Shown here in pieces: positions 32,580-43,689 of a stretch of DNA of 64,000 nt (positions are counted from its first letter, which is position 1; each line of letters begins with the position of its first letter). Where the stretch lies: contig JAAEAF010002511.1 of the NCBI GenBank assembly GCA_011037195.1, forward strand, positions 100,490-164,489. The letters run 5' to 3'. Under the pieces are notes generated by a model. That model was not told the origin of the DNA, did not search any database, and worked only from the letters and a program-made list of their open reading frames with translations. Made by a program: the position numbers and the translations under genes. This DNA is from Triatoma infestans (Eukaryota > Arthropoda > Insecta > Hemiptera > Reduviidae).

Positions 32580-33312
32580 ACACATGTGGCAGCATAATCT
32601 TCCCCCACCTTCGACAAAATTTCTTAGACTCCATATTTCTGTAGATCTGCGCTGGAAAGAACATATAGGTTCACTGGCTCCTAAACTTTCGAGCATAGTA
32701 TTTCTCTTGAAAAAATTAACTCTAATCCTCAATCTCGAGGCCTTCAAAGTAGTATATTTTGGAAAATTCCAATCAATGGCTTGCTTAAGGGATAATGTTT
32801 TGGGGAAGCAGGCCCATGTACATCAAGAATTTCCCGCATCCAGCTATTCGTGCTATGGTTAAAGCAAGACACAACGAAAGCTGCAGGGTGCATTTTAAAA
32901 ATAATAAAATCCTCACGATTCCAGCTCTTTATATCTTTTCTATCTGTTCATGGTTCTACAAAATTAGAAATAATTACAACACTGTCAATCATAAATATAA
33001 TACTCGGAACCGTAACCATTTTCGTTTTCTTTAAGCAAACTACTCATTTTTCACACCTTCTTATTTATTTATGGGAAGGAAAATATTTAATGCAGTTCTA
33101 AATAAATTTCATCTTCACCAACAATGACATTGTTTAAATCTAAACTAAAAACTATGCTCCTGGATAGAGTAATATATGATTTGGATGATTTTCTTACATA
33201 GTCTTGCTTTGTAAAAAAGTTGTTATTGACATGTATTGATATGTCTTGTTCATACAAGTGTATGTAGAAATGAAGATAAATAAAGATTATTATTATTATT
33301 ATTATTATTATC
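32580..33312 (+). pseudogene. LINE reverse transcriptase C-terminal remnant with (TTA)n tail
   Basis: FLRLHISVDLRWKEHIGSLA and PKLSSIVFLLKKLT match the FLGLxID..L.W..HI..L..KLSS…LR.L region. A frame change then gives SCRVHFKNNKILTIPALYIF and later YNTRNR, matching C R..FK…ILTLPSLYI…H.YNTR. This is the C-terminal half of a CR1/Jockey-like ORF2. The 3' UTR ends in AATAAAGA(TTA)n at 33280-33312, the usual tail form. At least two frameshifts. Confidence 0.75.
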
Positions 33313-34660
33313 ATACCAGGAGATCTATAACATGTAGGAAGTTGTAAGTTCACAGTTCGGCGTCATGTTGGACAATTTTATATATATATGTGCATAAAGA
33401 TTTCTTTGTGTTAGCATAAAAAAGTGTGTTTCTATTCTTATTAACTTTTTTTAAAATAAGAGTGGGGTTTTTCTGGTCCGTTGAACGAATGAACAAACTT
33501 ACCCGATATTACCCGAAGTTATTTGTACATTCCACATTGCACTCTAGCGGCGTTTCTCATATGCGTTATTTTTTGTGATGTGATGTAACCTGTGCCAATG
33601 TGTGGATTTTTATATATTACGTATATTTATATTTTATATGTTAGTTTTATATTTATAAAAATTTGATGTCGGTGTTGGTACTTACACATCACTAAGATAT
33701 ATGACCCAGCAAAGAATCTATGCTAACTCATTGACATTTCCATTGAACGGAAACACTTTATTTAGATAATAAAAATTTCCGTTAAGTTGACCACTTAATT
33801 TTCGAACTCAAACGGTACGACTCTTTTTTCACAGATCTTCTCTGGTTGCACAGTGACCGATTTATTGTTAACATATTCAATTGTAGGGGAGGGATGCAAG
33901 TTTTTACCTGGCTCCTGGCTGTACTTCATTAGAGCTTTACCAAGCTGCTAATAATGATAGGTAATGTAGTCATTAAAAAAAAAAAAATGTTAAACCCCCA
34001 ATACCCAAGGCAGGAGCCGCCACTGCCTCGTTCCCTTCTACCGTTTCCAGTCTTACTTATAGATCTTGAAATCCTCGGTAAATATAAGAGAAATTGCCTA
34101 AGACTATATAATAAATTCTATAAAATTCCCATCGTCCTAATCTAATTCCTTTGCAGAACTTTTTTCTTCCTATTATCAAAACGCCAATGACCTCGTAGTG
34201 TGCAATCCACGAATGTCTGTGAACGGTTCAAATCGGTAACCTGGTGGTTGTTGTGGTTCTGTTCTTTCTTAATTTTATTGATATTCGTTATTAATGTTTA
34301 TTTTATGATCCCTATTGTATTGTATTTACTACTAGCCATCTTATGCAATAGAAATAAATAATAAATATTTATTACTGCGGCCGAATATTAAATCGATATC
34401 CACCACCTAGGGTAAGATATATCATAATCTAGATTATTCCGTCTCATATCTCAGAAACTAGCATGCTATAATCTAAAGAATTTATTATACCTTCATTAAA
34501 TCAAAAATATAATAAAGTTTAATAAAAAATAGCTCAGACTATTGTACAATTTCAAGCACAATATAAATGTTTTTTAAATGCTTTTAACTAGCATAAAACA
34601 ATCCCTCCATAATAGGATCTGTATATAGTCGCAATTTAAAAATTTTCTCATGTTTAAGGG
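33313..34660. other. No gene recognised
   Basis: AT-rich, with possible fragments of other repeats (33900-34250). No coding or terminal-repeat signal stands out. It ends in a (G)9 run near 34660. Confidence 0.4.
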
Positions 34661-34667
34661 GGGGGGG

Positions 34668-35480
34668 AACTCTGATATGAAACTTTCTCATGACTTTCTC
34701 TTACTGCATTTTTAAGAATTCTATTGACAAATTTTCTTATTTTTTTTTTTTTTTTTTTTTTAAGGTTAATTGTCCATAGACTGAGATGGTTAGATGCCGG
34801 TGGAAAATCAATTAACACATTATTTTTTAGTGCATCTGAAGGGCTGGCTCTCTGAACGTGACTACATTGTGGAATACGCTACGATCAGTTCCTTCAACAA
34901 ATCAGCTATAAGCAGTTTGAAGTTTAACTATATAGTTTCCCCGAAACCTTGCCAAAATTATTTTTTTCGAACATTGTTTCAAATAGAAGAGATCAATTTA
35001 TGTAAGCGTAGTAAGCATTTCAAATTTAAAGAGTACAGTTGGAGGTGTTTATTAGGAAAATGTGTGTGAAAATTCAAATGTATACTGTACATTTCCGGTT
35101 AACCGATTTTCTTCAAATTTAGAATTATAGCAATGCTCTAAGGTATCTTAATATTATATATGTGATAGTACCGTACATTGTACTGAAGTGGTACTTAGAG
35201 ACGAGTTTGACGTTGCTGTTCCTCCCCCAGAAACCTCCCCAAAAATATAAACTTTGATCGAAAAAATTTCAAATAAAATTGTTTTCTGTAGTTTAGGATG
35301 TGAAGTTTTCTATGGTCATTGTTGGATTTATTTCAAAAGAAAACTGAAAATAAGAAAAAATCAGTAAAATCGCACTTCAGTTTTTTAGATTGTGATCAAA
35401 ACTAAGAGGAAGCAGTGGGGTATCTGATTGGAATTTAAGTTTTTAAAATCTTGAAATCTTTTGTTTTTGAAAGACATTCC
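34668..35480 (+). repeat. Family A repeat copy
   Basis: It starts CTGATATGAAACTTTCTCATG then a CTTTCTCTTACTGC block. It contains a (T)20 run at 34741-34760, CCGATTTTCTTCAAATTTAG (about 35103), and CAGTAAAATCGCACTTCAG (about 35363). Ends fit the family; the right end is degraded. Confidence 0.65.
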
Positions 35481-36099
35481 ATGGACTTTAAAACCCAGTC
35501 TAAAGTTCAGTCTGAATTTACAAACTCGCTTTATTAATCAGTAAACTCTGTTTATTAGGAAAAATTAGAATATAAAAAATTTTATACTAGTTTTTTTTTT
35601 TTCAAAGAATAATAATTAGTTATAAAATAATTAAACCAATCACAGTGTAGAAAGAAGGTATGAAACGTGGATGGTATGTTGGCCAATAAGAAATTTAGAA
35701 TTACCATATGACCCGCCCACATTACACACCTTACGTTCCTCAATGTGATTGCTATTATATTTATAGCTAATTATTTCTATGAAAAATCAGTTTAGAATAT
35801 TTTTTTTTTTTTTACTAATTTTCTCTTTGTAGATATTTCATAAATTACAAATTGTGCAAAAAATTTATTTTTATAAAAAAAAAATGTAAAAAAAAAATCA
35901 ATCTATTTCCAACATATTATTTACTGTTTTATTTAGTTAATGTGAACTATAAAGAAAAAAACTCAGAATTTTTATAAAAAATTATTTTAAAAAAAGTGGC
36001 AAATGCAATATCTAATGGAAGTCCCCCATCTTGTATTTGGTGGTTTATACTAATAGGATAAAATAAAATTGATGTTAAACACTAACAAAAAAATTTCAG
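35481..36099. other. AT-rich spacer, nothing recognised
   Basis: Long A and T runs. No gene signal. Confidence 0.4.
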
Positions 36100-36389
36100 T
36101 TCTGATTAATTCTGAAAGGAATTTATAATTTTCAGGGAAAAAAAAACATTCAGTAAAAGATATCCATTTTTACTGCCTCTTACTTCAATTAAGAGGAAGT
36201 ATTGTAGTGGTGTCAAATTTGTGTTGGAAATACACGGTGTGAGGTCCCTTGAGTCCAAAAAGTGGTTTTTGGAAAATGGTATGTGGTGTGTGTATGTATG
36301 TGAACAGCATAACTCAAAAACGAAAAAGCGCAGAAAGTCCAAACTTGATATTCCGTTTAGGTATCAACCATGGGATCTAAGTTATCTAT

Positions 36390-36709
36390 TGTAACAGCAA
36401 GAGAGAGAGAGCCAAGCCCGACCGAGAGAAAAACAGACTGTCTCTGGTACTCTCTGACTTAAGCAGGCTAGAGTAGGGAGAACCTGTATATAAGTCAGTG
36501 AGAGATCTAGACATGGATCAATCTACCTATCAATCTATCAGATTTTATCATACATCGCATCGTGTCATATCTCTACTCCCACCATTTTATTCTATAAAAT
36601 CATTACAGTCCAGTGTAGTTTGTGTAAACTTATAGTTATATTATAACAGTGTCTTCAGATCTCGTCTAATTAATCAATCCCAATTTCTCTCCTCATCAAC
36701 TCCATTATA
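36390..36709 (+). mobile_element. Solo LTR, 320 bp, with 5-bp target duplication (copy b)
   Basis: TCTAT lies at 36385-36389 and again at 36710-36714. The interval starts TGTAACAGCAAGAGAG and ends CTCCATTATA. It has a TATA box with initiator-like sequence (CTGTATATAAGTCAGTGAG near 36488) and shares blocks throughout with the 321-bp copy at 43690. Family A sequence resumes on both sides. The ends are not the canonical TG…CA. Which superfamily (Gypsy or BEL/Pao) cannot be told without an internal region. Confidence 0.75.
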
Positions 36710-37246
36710 TCTATCAAAATTTCTCTACCGGAATTACCACTTTACTGAATGTTTTTTTTCTTCACTTTTTTGTGATTTTTTTCGAAAATGGCTCCAATGA
36801 TCTTCTTTAATCTTGGTATATCAATCACACATAGTAAGAGCTATAATTTTTATTTGAAACATTTCTGTGGGAAAATTCATTTAAGGCTGCTGGTGGGGGA
36901 AGAATAGGGTTATGTTTTGTCATAAAGTACTATTTCCGTTTAATATACATTTCTATCATCTACATAATATTAATTAAAATTAAATATGTTGCCAAAATTC
37001 CGAGTTTGAAGAAAATAGGATGATCGGAAGTTCGTTTTACTGAACGTAGTTTTCACTTTTCTTTATTTTTCTCCATAAAAACACAGACGGATTTCTTGAA
37101 ATTTGTTAGAATAACCATGAATATGGGAATCCATAAGTTTTGTTTGCAACCTTTTTCACCGAGAAAGTTCATTTCAAGTAGTTTAACGTGAAGAAGAAGA
37201 AGAAGTTATTCTCTTTCCTCAAACAAGTCACGTTATTAAAGTTTAG

Positions 37247-37282
37247 GACGAGGACGACGCAGTCCTGCGAAACGTCCTCGTC
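37247..37282. other. Strong hairpin with GAAA internal loop
   Basis: GACGAGGACG (37247-37256) pairs exactly with CGTCCTCGTC (37273-37282). An inner GCAG-TC-CTGC stem (37259-37268) is separated from it by AC and GAAA. The GAAACGTC run recalls the hammerhead motifs, but the CUGANGA box is not intact (CGAGGA) and the simple hairpin is more stable. Confidence 0.6.
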
Positions 37283-37735
37283 TAGAGACGATAATAAAGC
37301 AAGTTTGTTTATCCTATGGAATGTGTTGAAAACAAAACTTTTTCTGAGGCTGTGAGACTGATACAGATTCCCGGACGTATTACAGGAGATGTTCATATGT
37401 CTCATGGAATCGACCAGCCAGACGTCCTCGATGTCTTGGGAGTGCCTACGCTTCCATGGAGGAAACGGACACCTCCTCCATCAAACCATTCGTGGATTAC
37501 ATGGACAGGTCTTCGTGGCGAATTTCCAACATTTGTCCTTGGGAACGCGCTCGATGTCCTATAAAAATACAATTCGTCAAATATTATTGATACTACAGCT
37601 AAAATACTATTAATAATATTGGTAAATTAAATTACCCAGTGATATTAAAATTGAAACAAATGAACATTTAGTAAAAAATTTGAAGAAACTGCATTAAGAG
37701 AAAGTCGTGTGAGTGTTTCACATCAGATTTTTTTT

Positions 37736-38639
37736 TTTTTTGTTATAACAAAAAGATCATTAAGTCCGAAATAATCAGATGAACAGATACTAACGAAATG
37801 GCTAATCTAGTCGAAGCCACGTAGTGGTTCTATTTTGATATTCGATTCTCTAAAGCACATTTTAATCCTTTCTTTTCAATGTGACTATTGAACCATTTTT
37901 GTTCTCCCACCAATTGAAATTTCAGCCAAACAAGCCGGTCAGACTTACACTAGTGTATTGATGATTCCCCTTCTTATTGAAGCAAATTTAAGACTAATGA
38001 ATATTTGACATAATTAGCTTTACAAATGTTATTTAAACTGCAATAGTCTATAAATTAAGTGAGTTTTTTGGCCATGAGTCATTAACGCTTTTAAGAAATT
38101 ATTTTCACCAACAGACAAACATATTTAAATTGGAACAATAATTCAAGAATAGTAACTCGTATCTAAGTTGAAACATAGAATATGGCTTAAAAGTAAAATT
38201 ATCAGGTTCGCTTCATTGAAAACTAAAATACCCCCTACCATTGGTCCAAATTTTGGTAAAACAAAAATTAAGTCTGTATGTCTATAATTGAATGAAGATA
38301 GTGATGCACATACTCCTTGACAAGCGGCAGTACCAGCAAGAGATAAACAACTAGAACAATGTTGTTTTTTTTTTTAATGAAGCCAAGACGTATTCTAGCT
38401 TATTAAGTATTTGAAAAGTTTAATATAAATTTTAAGATGGAAGGGCACTTGCAAAAAAAATAAAAAAATAAAAGAAAATTTCATTTATACTAGAACTTGT
38501 AGATTGCTCCTCTCTAGTAATAGAGTACTATTACAAATGTATGACAAAATGTAAGCAATGATCAAAATAAAATAAATATAATAAAACATAAAGCAATAAT
38601 TAAGTGACTTCTTTATCAAGAAGCTATTTCAGCTCCCTA
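37736..38639. other. No gene recognised
   Basis: AT-rich spacer with several A runs. No coding motif. Confidence 0.4.
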
Positions 38640-39330
38640 TTACACTCCTTCGTACATATTACTCTTGGAGACCGGACTAGACCCTCCGGTCTATTCAAAT
38701 ACTTTTGAATTTCATGCTTGGTATATAAGAAAAATTTGGGGTATGGACCGGACAGATACCTCCGCATAGTTGCTGAGGAAATTATAAAAGAAGGTACTCG
38801 TATATTCTGGGCCGGCAGATGGAGGACTTGGCTGGGAAATACGGAGTATCGATTAATTTTAACACGACTGATTGCGCCACCCTTGATCGCCAGATTAGAA
38901 GTTTGGTAGACCACATGAAATTGAATGCAAGGAATAAGTTTAAAGAAAGAGCAAACTCTACTCACAGATTTACAATTATAAATTGTTAGATCATGAGGTG
39001 AGATGTGCTAATTTACTTGGCAATGGTTTATCTTCGGTATGCTGGGTTCTGAGACTGAGGGGAAAACTGCTAAAGCTTAATTATAAGCCCTATGACTCAC
39101 AGTCCAATGGCGAATGTTCTCTATGTGATCTTGGAGAGAGGGAGGATACTTTTCATTTTGTGGGTACCTGCCCTGCCTTGTCACCAATTCGTTTAGCCGT
39201 CTTTGGGGAAAGATATCTCTCTTTGGGAAGATTTGTGAATTTGCTGAATGGAATGGATTGGCCCCAACTGATACGCTACGCAACTGAATCTTGGAAGTTT
39301 CGAGGAAAATTTCTAAATTAACTTGTAGCC
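38640..39330 (+). pseudogene. LINE ORF2 C-terminal remnant (zinc knuckle and tail)
   Basis: Three frames join up. YGPDRYLRIVAEEIIKEGTR lies at 38750-38810. GKYGVSINFNTTDCATLDRQ and then RSLVDHMKLNARNKFKERAN lie at 38835-38955. The final 112-codon frame (38983-39321) starts at LLDHEVRCANLL and contains LRGKLLKLNYKPYDSQSNGE, CSLCDLGEREDTFHFVGTCP and a terminal W-rich segment. The C-x2-C…H…C knuckle is complete. Two frameshifts separate otherwise good reading. Confidence 0.7.
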
Positions 39331-39447
39331 TAAGTTGTTTCTGTTTCAGAGAAACTCTTGATTTAATGTTAGTATTAATGATACTATGAAGGAAAAGGAT
39401 CGTGAGTTTCGGTCTTTTTTTGAAAAAAAATAAAAACACTTATTCTT

Positions 39448-39486
39448 GCCAACGTTTCGACAAATATATTGTCTTTTTCAAGGCCT
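39448..39486 (-). ncRNA. Hammerhead-like motif, type 2 (U3-A8 variant)
   Basis: On the minus strand: GCC, TTGAAAA, then a perfect stem II GACAA-TATAT-TTGTC (39473-39459), GAAA, and ACGT-T, then GGC. GCC/GGC gives a 3-bp stem I, and ACGT gives a minimal self-complementary stem III. Relative to CUGANGA, position 3 is U and position 8 is A, which would keep the 3-8 pair as U-A. The 30.9 kb copy has the same two changes. Confidence 0.5.
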
Positions 39487-39831
39487 ACAACATATAAATA
39501 CAATAGGTTCTTTTTTGAAAGTCAAAATCAAAAACAAAAAACAGAAAGTAATACAAAATAAAATTATGGATTAATTTATAAAAATTTTTTGGTTTACTTA
39601 CATAAAAAATAAAAAAATAAAAACTATTAAATAATCTTTAAAACATATCAAACTTGAAAACTTATGTATAATTTTGTAAATAAAAAGTTGAGAACACCTC
39701 AACAACACAAAGAATAGTGAAACAAATAAACCATAGTGAACAGCGGGCAGGTATATTTATAACGGGACTAGTGGAGAAAGGGGTCTATTTGGAAAAACAA
39801 GGTCAGGGATTAGGAAATCAGGTTGTGATAA

Positions 39832-40066
39832 ATTAAGAGAGACCGTTGGTATCTGTCCTATAATTAATAGAATTTTTCTCTTTTTTTATATATAGCATTT
39901 CTAAAAAATTAAGTTTTTTCCTATTACGTTCAGCTGCCAAAATACTGGTGTCAGAAAAATCAAAATCGTGTCTTTTTTCAGTATGGTGTTTAGTGAGTGC
40001 TGTTATGTTGTCAGAGTTAGGTTTGTTTTTTCTACAGTCATAGTCGTGTTGGTATAACCTGTTTCC
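39832..40066 (-). pseudogene. GIY-YIG endonuclease C-terminus of a Penelope-like element
   Basis: A 78-codon open stretch reading RLYQHDYDCRKNK, NITALTKHHTEKRHDFDFSD, ILAAERNRKKLNFLEMLYIK, NSINYRTDTNGLS and a stop at 39832-39834. This fits the R..QH..D…TAL.KH…HDF.F…IL..E.N…L.FLEM..I…NSIN.RTDT..LS pattern at the end of the Penelope GIY-YIG domain. The catalytic GIY and YIG boxes lie upstream and are missing. A 32-bp duplication disrupts the frame at its 5' edge. Confidence 0.75.
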
Positions 40067-40130
40067 ATAATTATTGATACTCTAATGTCAGTAAGTTTAT
40101 AATTATTGATACTCTAATGTCAGTAAGTTT
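40067..40130. repeat. Perfect 32-bp tandem duplication
   Basis: The unit at 40067-40098 (ATAATTATTGATACTCTAAT then GTCAGTAAGTTT) is repeated without change at 40099-40130. Its perfection suggests it is recent. It falls inside the Penelope-like coding remnant. Confidence 0.95.
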
Positions 40131-40423
40131 AGTATTAATAATTAATAAATGAGGGATAATTTATTTTATTTTATTGTTTATTTTTATTTATTTATTTTTT
40201 TTTGAGATTGCATGTATTTTTATTAAACTTCTTGAGGGTTTATTTCCCCTCTGAAATCACACTTATACTTTTTGTTCATTTGTATGTTTCAAACTACGGC
40301 AGACGGTAAGAACCTTGCCGATTTAAGTTTTTGGTTAAATTATAAAAAAAGCATATTCTTGTAATGTTTTCTGTTAAATAAACTTTAATTACTACTACTA
40401 ATTAAGTGTCTTCAGTCAGGGAA

Positions 40424-40600
40424 AGGATTAGATCAGTGGATACGCACTCGACTAGCAACACGGACGTCCTTAGCCCACGGAGTTTTTTAGTGCTGCCCTT
40501 AGATTATCTTTACTTAGGGGATACTACAAGCACACTGACCAGTGATTTGACAGTGTTGTCTCTAGACTGGCAGTGTACTGAGAAGGCTCCGGGGAAACAT
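40424..40600 (+). mobile_element. tRNA-derived SINE, degraded copy
   Basis: The head GGATTAGATCAGTGGATACGC is A-box-like. ACTCGACTAGCAACACGGACG follows, but the B box is damaged (TCCTTAGCCCACGGAG). The body retains GCTGCCCTTAGATTATC, TGACCAGTGATTTGACAG and CACTGAGAAGGCTCCGG-like sequence (GTACTGAGAAGGCTCCGG). Confidence 0.75.
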
Positions 40601-41734
40601 TAGCTCTTTCCGATCGCATTGCACTAAGCCCTAAAAGAATCTAATCTATTGTAAGAGACTTCAACTATCTGTTAAAAATAAATTTAAGCCATAAATGATT
40701 GAAAAAATTGGCTATCACTTAAATAATTATCATAAAAGGAAAATTTTCAATTAAATGAAAAAAATTAAATAAACCGCAAAAGGAATACACTTCAATGAAT
40801 ATTTCAGAATATTTTTTCCATTGTTTTTTGAGAAGAATCCTGTTAGTAGTCAATCCACTGAGCTTCAGAAATACTAAGCATTAAGAATGGATGTTAAAAA
40901 AAAAAATCAATGATTGATCAGAGGAAATAAAACTAGGTTGCGCTGGAAACGATTTATGAGTGAAACTCACATCCAAAGAGGTTTCATTTATATGGATGAT
41001 CGATCAGTCGTCGATCTCCTAACATATGAATAAAAAATGCAGATGTCTTAAGCAACTTCCTTTCAATTTCAGACCATTTAACTGGATTAATGGAGAAATA
41101 AGAGAACCATTCTTGCTCTAAAACAAGGTAAGCTTGAAACGTCCGAGGAAATTATTAAAATTGTAGTTTTTGACAAATTGGCTGCCTTTCCTGGGAACTA
41201 AGAGTTTGAGTGTCTAGCAAAACCAAGTTCAAGGGATAAAACAAGAAGTTTTGGATATTCCTTTCAGTACAGTGAAGAAAACCAGCTCGGTTCATCGAGA
41301 AAGCCTTAGTGCAAAAAAAAATGAATAAATAAAAACGGGAAAACAGTAGGCGACCTTGATAATTCTGCAAACATTATCACATTATCGGAAGTGCAATAGT
41401 GGCTAATATAAGCCTTAGCAGGCTCTTCCTACAGGATAATATGATATATTGCGAAGCTTGTCTACAACCCAATCAGACATTTGATAATGTTGTCAAATAG
41501 ACGGGCAAATTTTCTGGTGTAAAAAAACTAATCCTATTTTTTATTGCTGCAAAATCTGTCAGTTCTAATTGAAATTTTTTTCCTTTAATTCGCACCATAT
41601 GGCGGACGAAACCATAATTTTTACTGAAATGGTCAGACAGTGTAAAAACCTTACGTCTCAGCTGCAACAGAAACACTTAAAATAATTTTTACACAAATAT
41701 GCCACAAATAAAATTAGTATGTTTTTATAAGCAT
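40601..41734. other. No gene recognised
   Basis: AT-rich. No coding motif in either strand's short frames (41155-41370 and 41473-41676, both minus). Confidence 0.4.
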
Positions 41735-41965
41735 AGAATTTATACTAACATTTCAGAAAAGACATTTTCGAAAAAAATCACGAAATAAGAAATTATTCTG
41801 GGGAACAAGTAAAAATTTCCTATTAACCATTTTTCTTCAAACATAAAATATTTTTTAAACATATTTAATTTTGCTCTGAATTGAATAGTATGTAGACTTC
41901 CAAATACTTTGATGTTAAACCTCATTCACAGATTCCCCAATTCACTCTAAGAACAAATTTTCCAA
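41735..41965 (+). repeat. Family A repeat fragment
   Basis: It contains TTTTCGAAAAAAATCACGAAA and CCATTTTTCTTCAAACATAAA-type blocks and AACCTCATTCACAGATTCCCC. It abuts the RTE-like element. Confidence 0.45.
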
Positions 41966-42059
41966 AAAATAAAAGTGATACGACGAGAAAGAGTATTTTT
42001 TATTTGACCAAAAATAAAAAATACCCTCAGCCTATCAAACTCGGAAATAAGTGGATTTT

Positions 42060-43075
42060 CTTCTTCTTCTTCTCTGGCTCTACAATCCTTGAAGATCTTG
42101 GCCTCCTCATTCACATCTGCCCACTCCACCCTGTCCTGGGCCAATCTACGCCACCTCCTAAATCCCATCTCTCTCAAATCCCGCTCCACTCCTTCCAACC
42201 ATCGCGACCTCGGTCTTCCTCTTCTTCTCTGTCCTCCTGTGTGCCCGGCACATATTGTTTTAGGGATCCTGTCCTCCTCCATCCTCTCCACGTGCCCAAT
42301 CCACTTAAGCCTTCCCCTCTTTATAAATCCAACCAAATCCTGGTCCCGTAATTCCTGGTTGGTCCTTATTCTCCAATCCTCCCCATCTTTAACGGGTCCA
42401 TATACTTTTCTCAGAATTTTCCTTTCCCATATAGCACCAGAAGGCGCTCATCACTTCTCGTTAGGAACCATGTTTCACTACCGTAACTCACCATAGGCCC
42501 AATTACTGTTTTGTAAATTACTAGCTTCGCCTCCCTTGACAGCTCTTTGAAGCTTAGCACCTTTTGAAGCGACCAAAAACCTCTGTTAGCAGCCATGATC
42601 CTGGCTTTGATTTCCTCAGCTACTTCATTATTTTCTGTAATAATTATTCCTAGGTTAACTGCCTCAAATCTATGCACGCCTAGAGCAACCCATGCTTCTT
42701 CGTTTCTTCTTCTTCTTGAGGTCATCATGTATTTGGTCTTCTCTTCATTTATTCGCATGCCAAGCTTGTTCACTGCTTTTCCAAATTCTTCTAAGGCTCC
42801 GGCTAATGCTGCAGTACTTCTTGCTGATATGAGCACATCATCAGCGTAGGCTAAGTGCTAAGTTAGCCTGTTGCAAATAGTACCATTTGGGTAGGTCTTT
42901 ATGGATCTTGCTGCTTTCTCTAGAGCAAATTAAATAGAAGCGGGGATAAGGGGTCTCCTTGCGTAAGGCCTTTGGAGATTGAGAAGAGTTTTCCTCTTGA
43001 TCCCTGCACTTTTACAGTTCCCTTTGAATGTTCCAGGGTTAACGAGACCAGCCTTATTAACTTTTTTGGGGAATA
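42060..43075 (-). pseudogene. RTE-like LINE reverse transcriptase, 5'-truncated
   Basis: On the minus strand from about 43069: PKKLIRLVSLTLEHSKGTVK, then GLTQGDPLSPLLFNLL (RT motif 4). A stop and frameshift follow, then LAYADDVLISARS with the catalytic YADD near 42850. Next come the thumb (KLGMRINEEKTKYM, VIYKTVIGPMVSYGSETW) and, after another frameshift, the tail RGRLKWIGHVERMEEDRIPK and GRRRRGRPRSRW-like sequence. The 3' end is a (TTC)n tract at 42060-42073, as RTE elements end in short tandem repeats. Endonuclease and early RT motifs are missing. Confidence 0.85.
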
Positions 43076-43141
43076 AATGGATCACTGTTGTATTTTCGCG
43101 CGCTTACTGTCATGAGGGATGATCATTAGTAAAGTTCAACC

Positions 43142-43268
43142 GTGATAATAAATGTTATGTTGGATGGGTCCGCAATGCTGGATATCCGGTATTTTATCCG
43201 TCGTTGCATGCATATTTTATCGTAATATACATGCTACGACGGATATATCAGATGTGATAATAAATGTT
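43142..43268. repeat. Foldback structure between short direct repeats
   Basis: Inverted arms of 22 bp lie at 43195-43216 and 43224-43245 (TATCCGTCGTTGCATG… against its reverse complement, two mismatches) with a 7-base loop. GTGATAATAAATGTT occurs on both sides (43142 and 43254). The whole could be a small foldback element or MITE. Confidence 0.7.
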
Positions 43269-43689
43269 TTGAAAATAATAGTTTTAATTTTAATTTTTGC
43301 GGATAGTGCATATTAAACCTTTATCATGAAGGTAGACTATACGAGAATAATGATAGTAGAGTGCACACTGTACTAGAATGCTCTACCGTCGCAGAGCGCC
43401 CACTATACCAGCACTGAAATTTCTTTAGAAAGTCAGTGAAAATTTATTCGAGAAAATCTCGAAAAACTAAAAGAGAAAGTAATAAAGAAATGTGGACTTT
43501 TTAATTGAAATAAATTGCATTCACTAATTAGAGCGCATTAAGCTTTCAGTTTTTAGCGTTATGAGCTCATATTCTGTGTGGCACATTCAAAGGTATATCA
43601 GACATTAGTGTCGATTCAAGACGATGCGGGAGAAGCTCTAGATGGGCTCTTACCCGTCTGAACAAAGTAGTGTTACTAAACATAACATG

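Larger units (their letters stand above)
36100..37735 (-). repeat. Family A repeat copy with two insertions
   Basis: The minus-strand start GATGTGAAACACTCACAC, CTTTCTCTTA lies at 37690-37723, and the minus-strand 3' end (AATACTTCCTCTTA; AGGTCCCTTGAGTCC in plus sense) lies near 36178-36262. In between are AAAACATTCAGTAAAGTGG blocks (36735-36760). A 320-bp solo LTR interrupts at 36390-36709, and an unassigned, more GC-rich block lies at about 37170-37600. Confidence 0.7.
39440..40130 (-). mobile_element. Penelope-like element 3' part
   Basis: On the minus strand, in order: an endonuclease C-terminus (40066-39832), a 3' UTR of about 350 bp with A/T-rich sequence, and a hammerhead-like hairpin (39485-39445). 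A Penelope-type endonuclease followed by a hammerhead matches the architecture described for these elements. Reverse transcriptase is absent, so the copy is 5'-truncated. Confidence 0.7.

Noticed and set aside
33283..33312. CRISPR or structured array in the (TTA)n region
   Set aside because: It is a simple microsatellite tail of a LINE, with no spacers.
42089..42496. Plus-strand open frame of 135 codons
   Set aside because: It is antisense to the RTE-like reverse transcriptase and thumb, which carry clear motifs (YADD, QGDPLSP).
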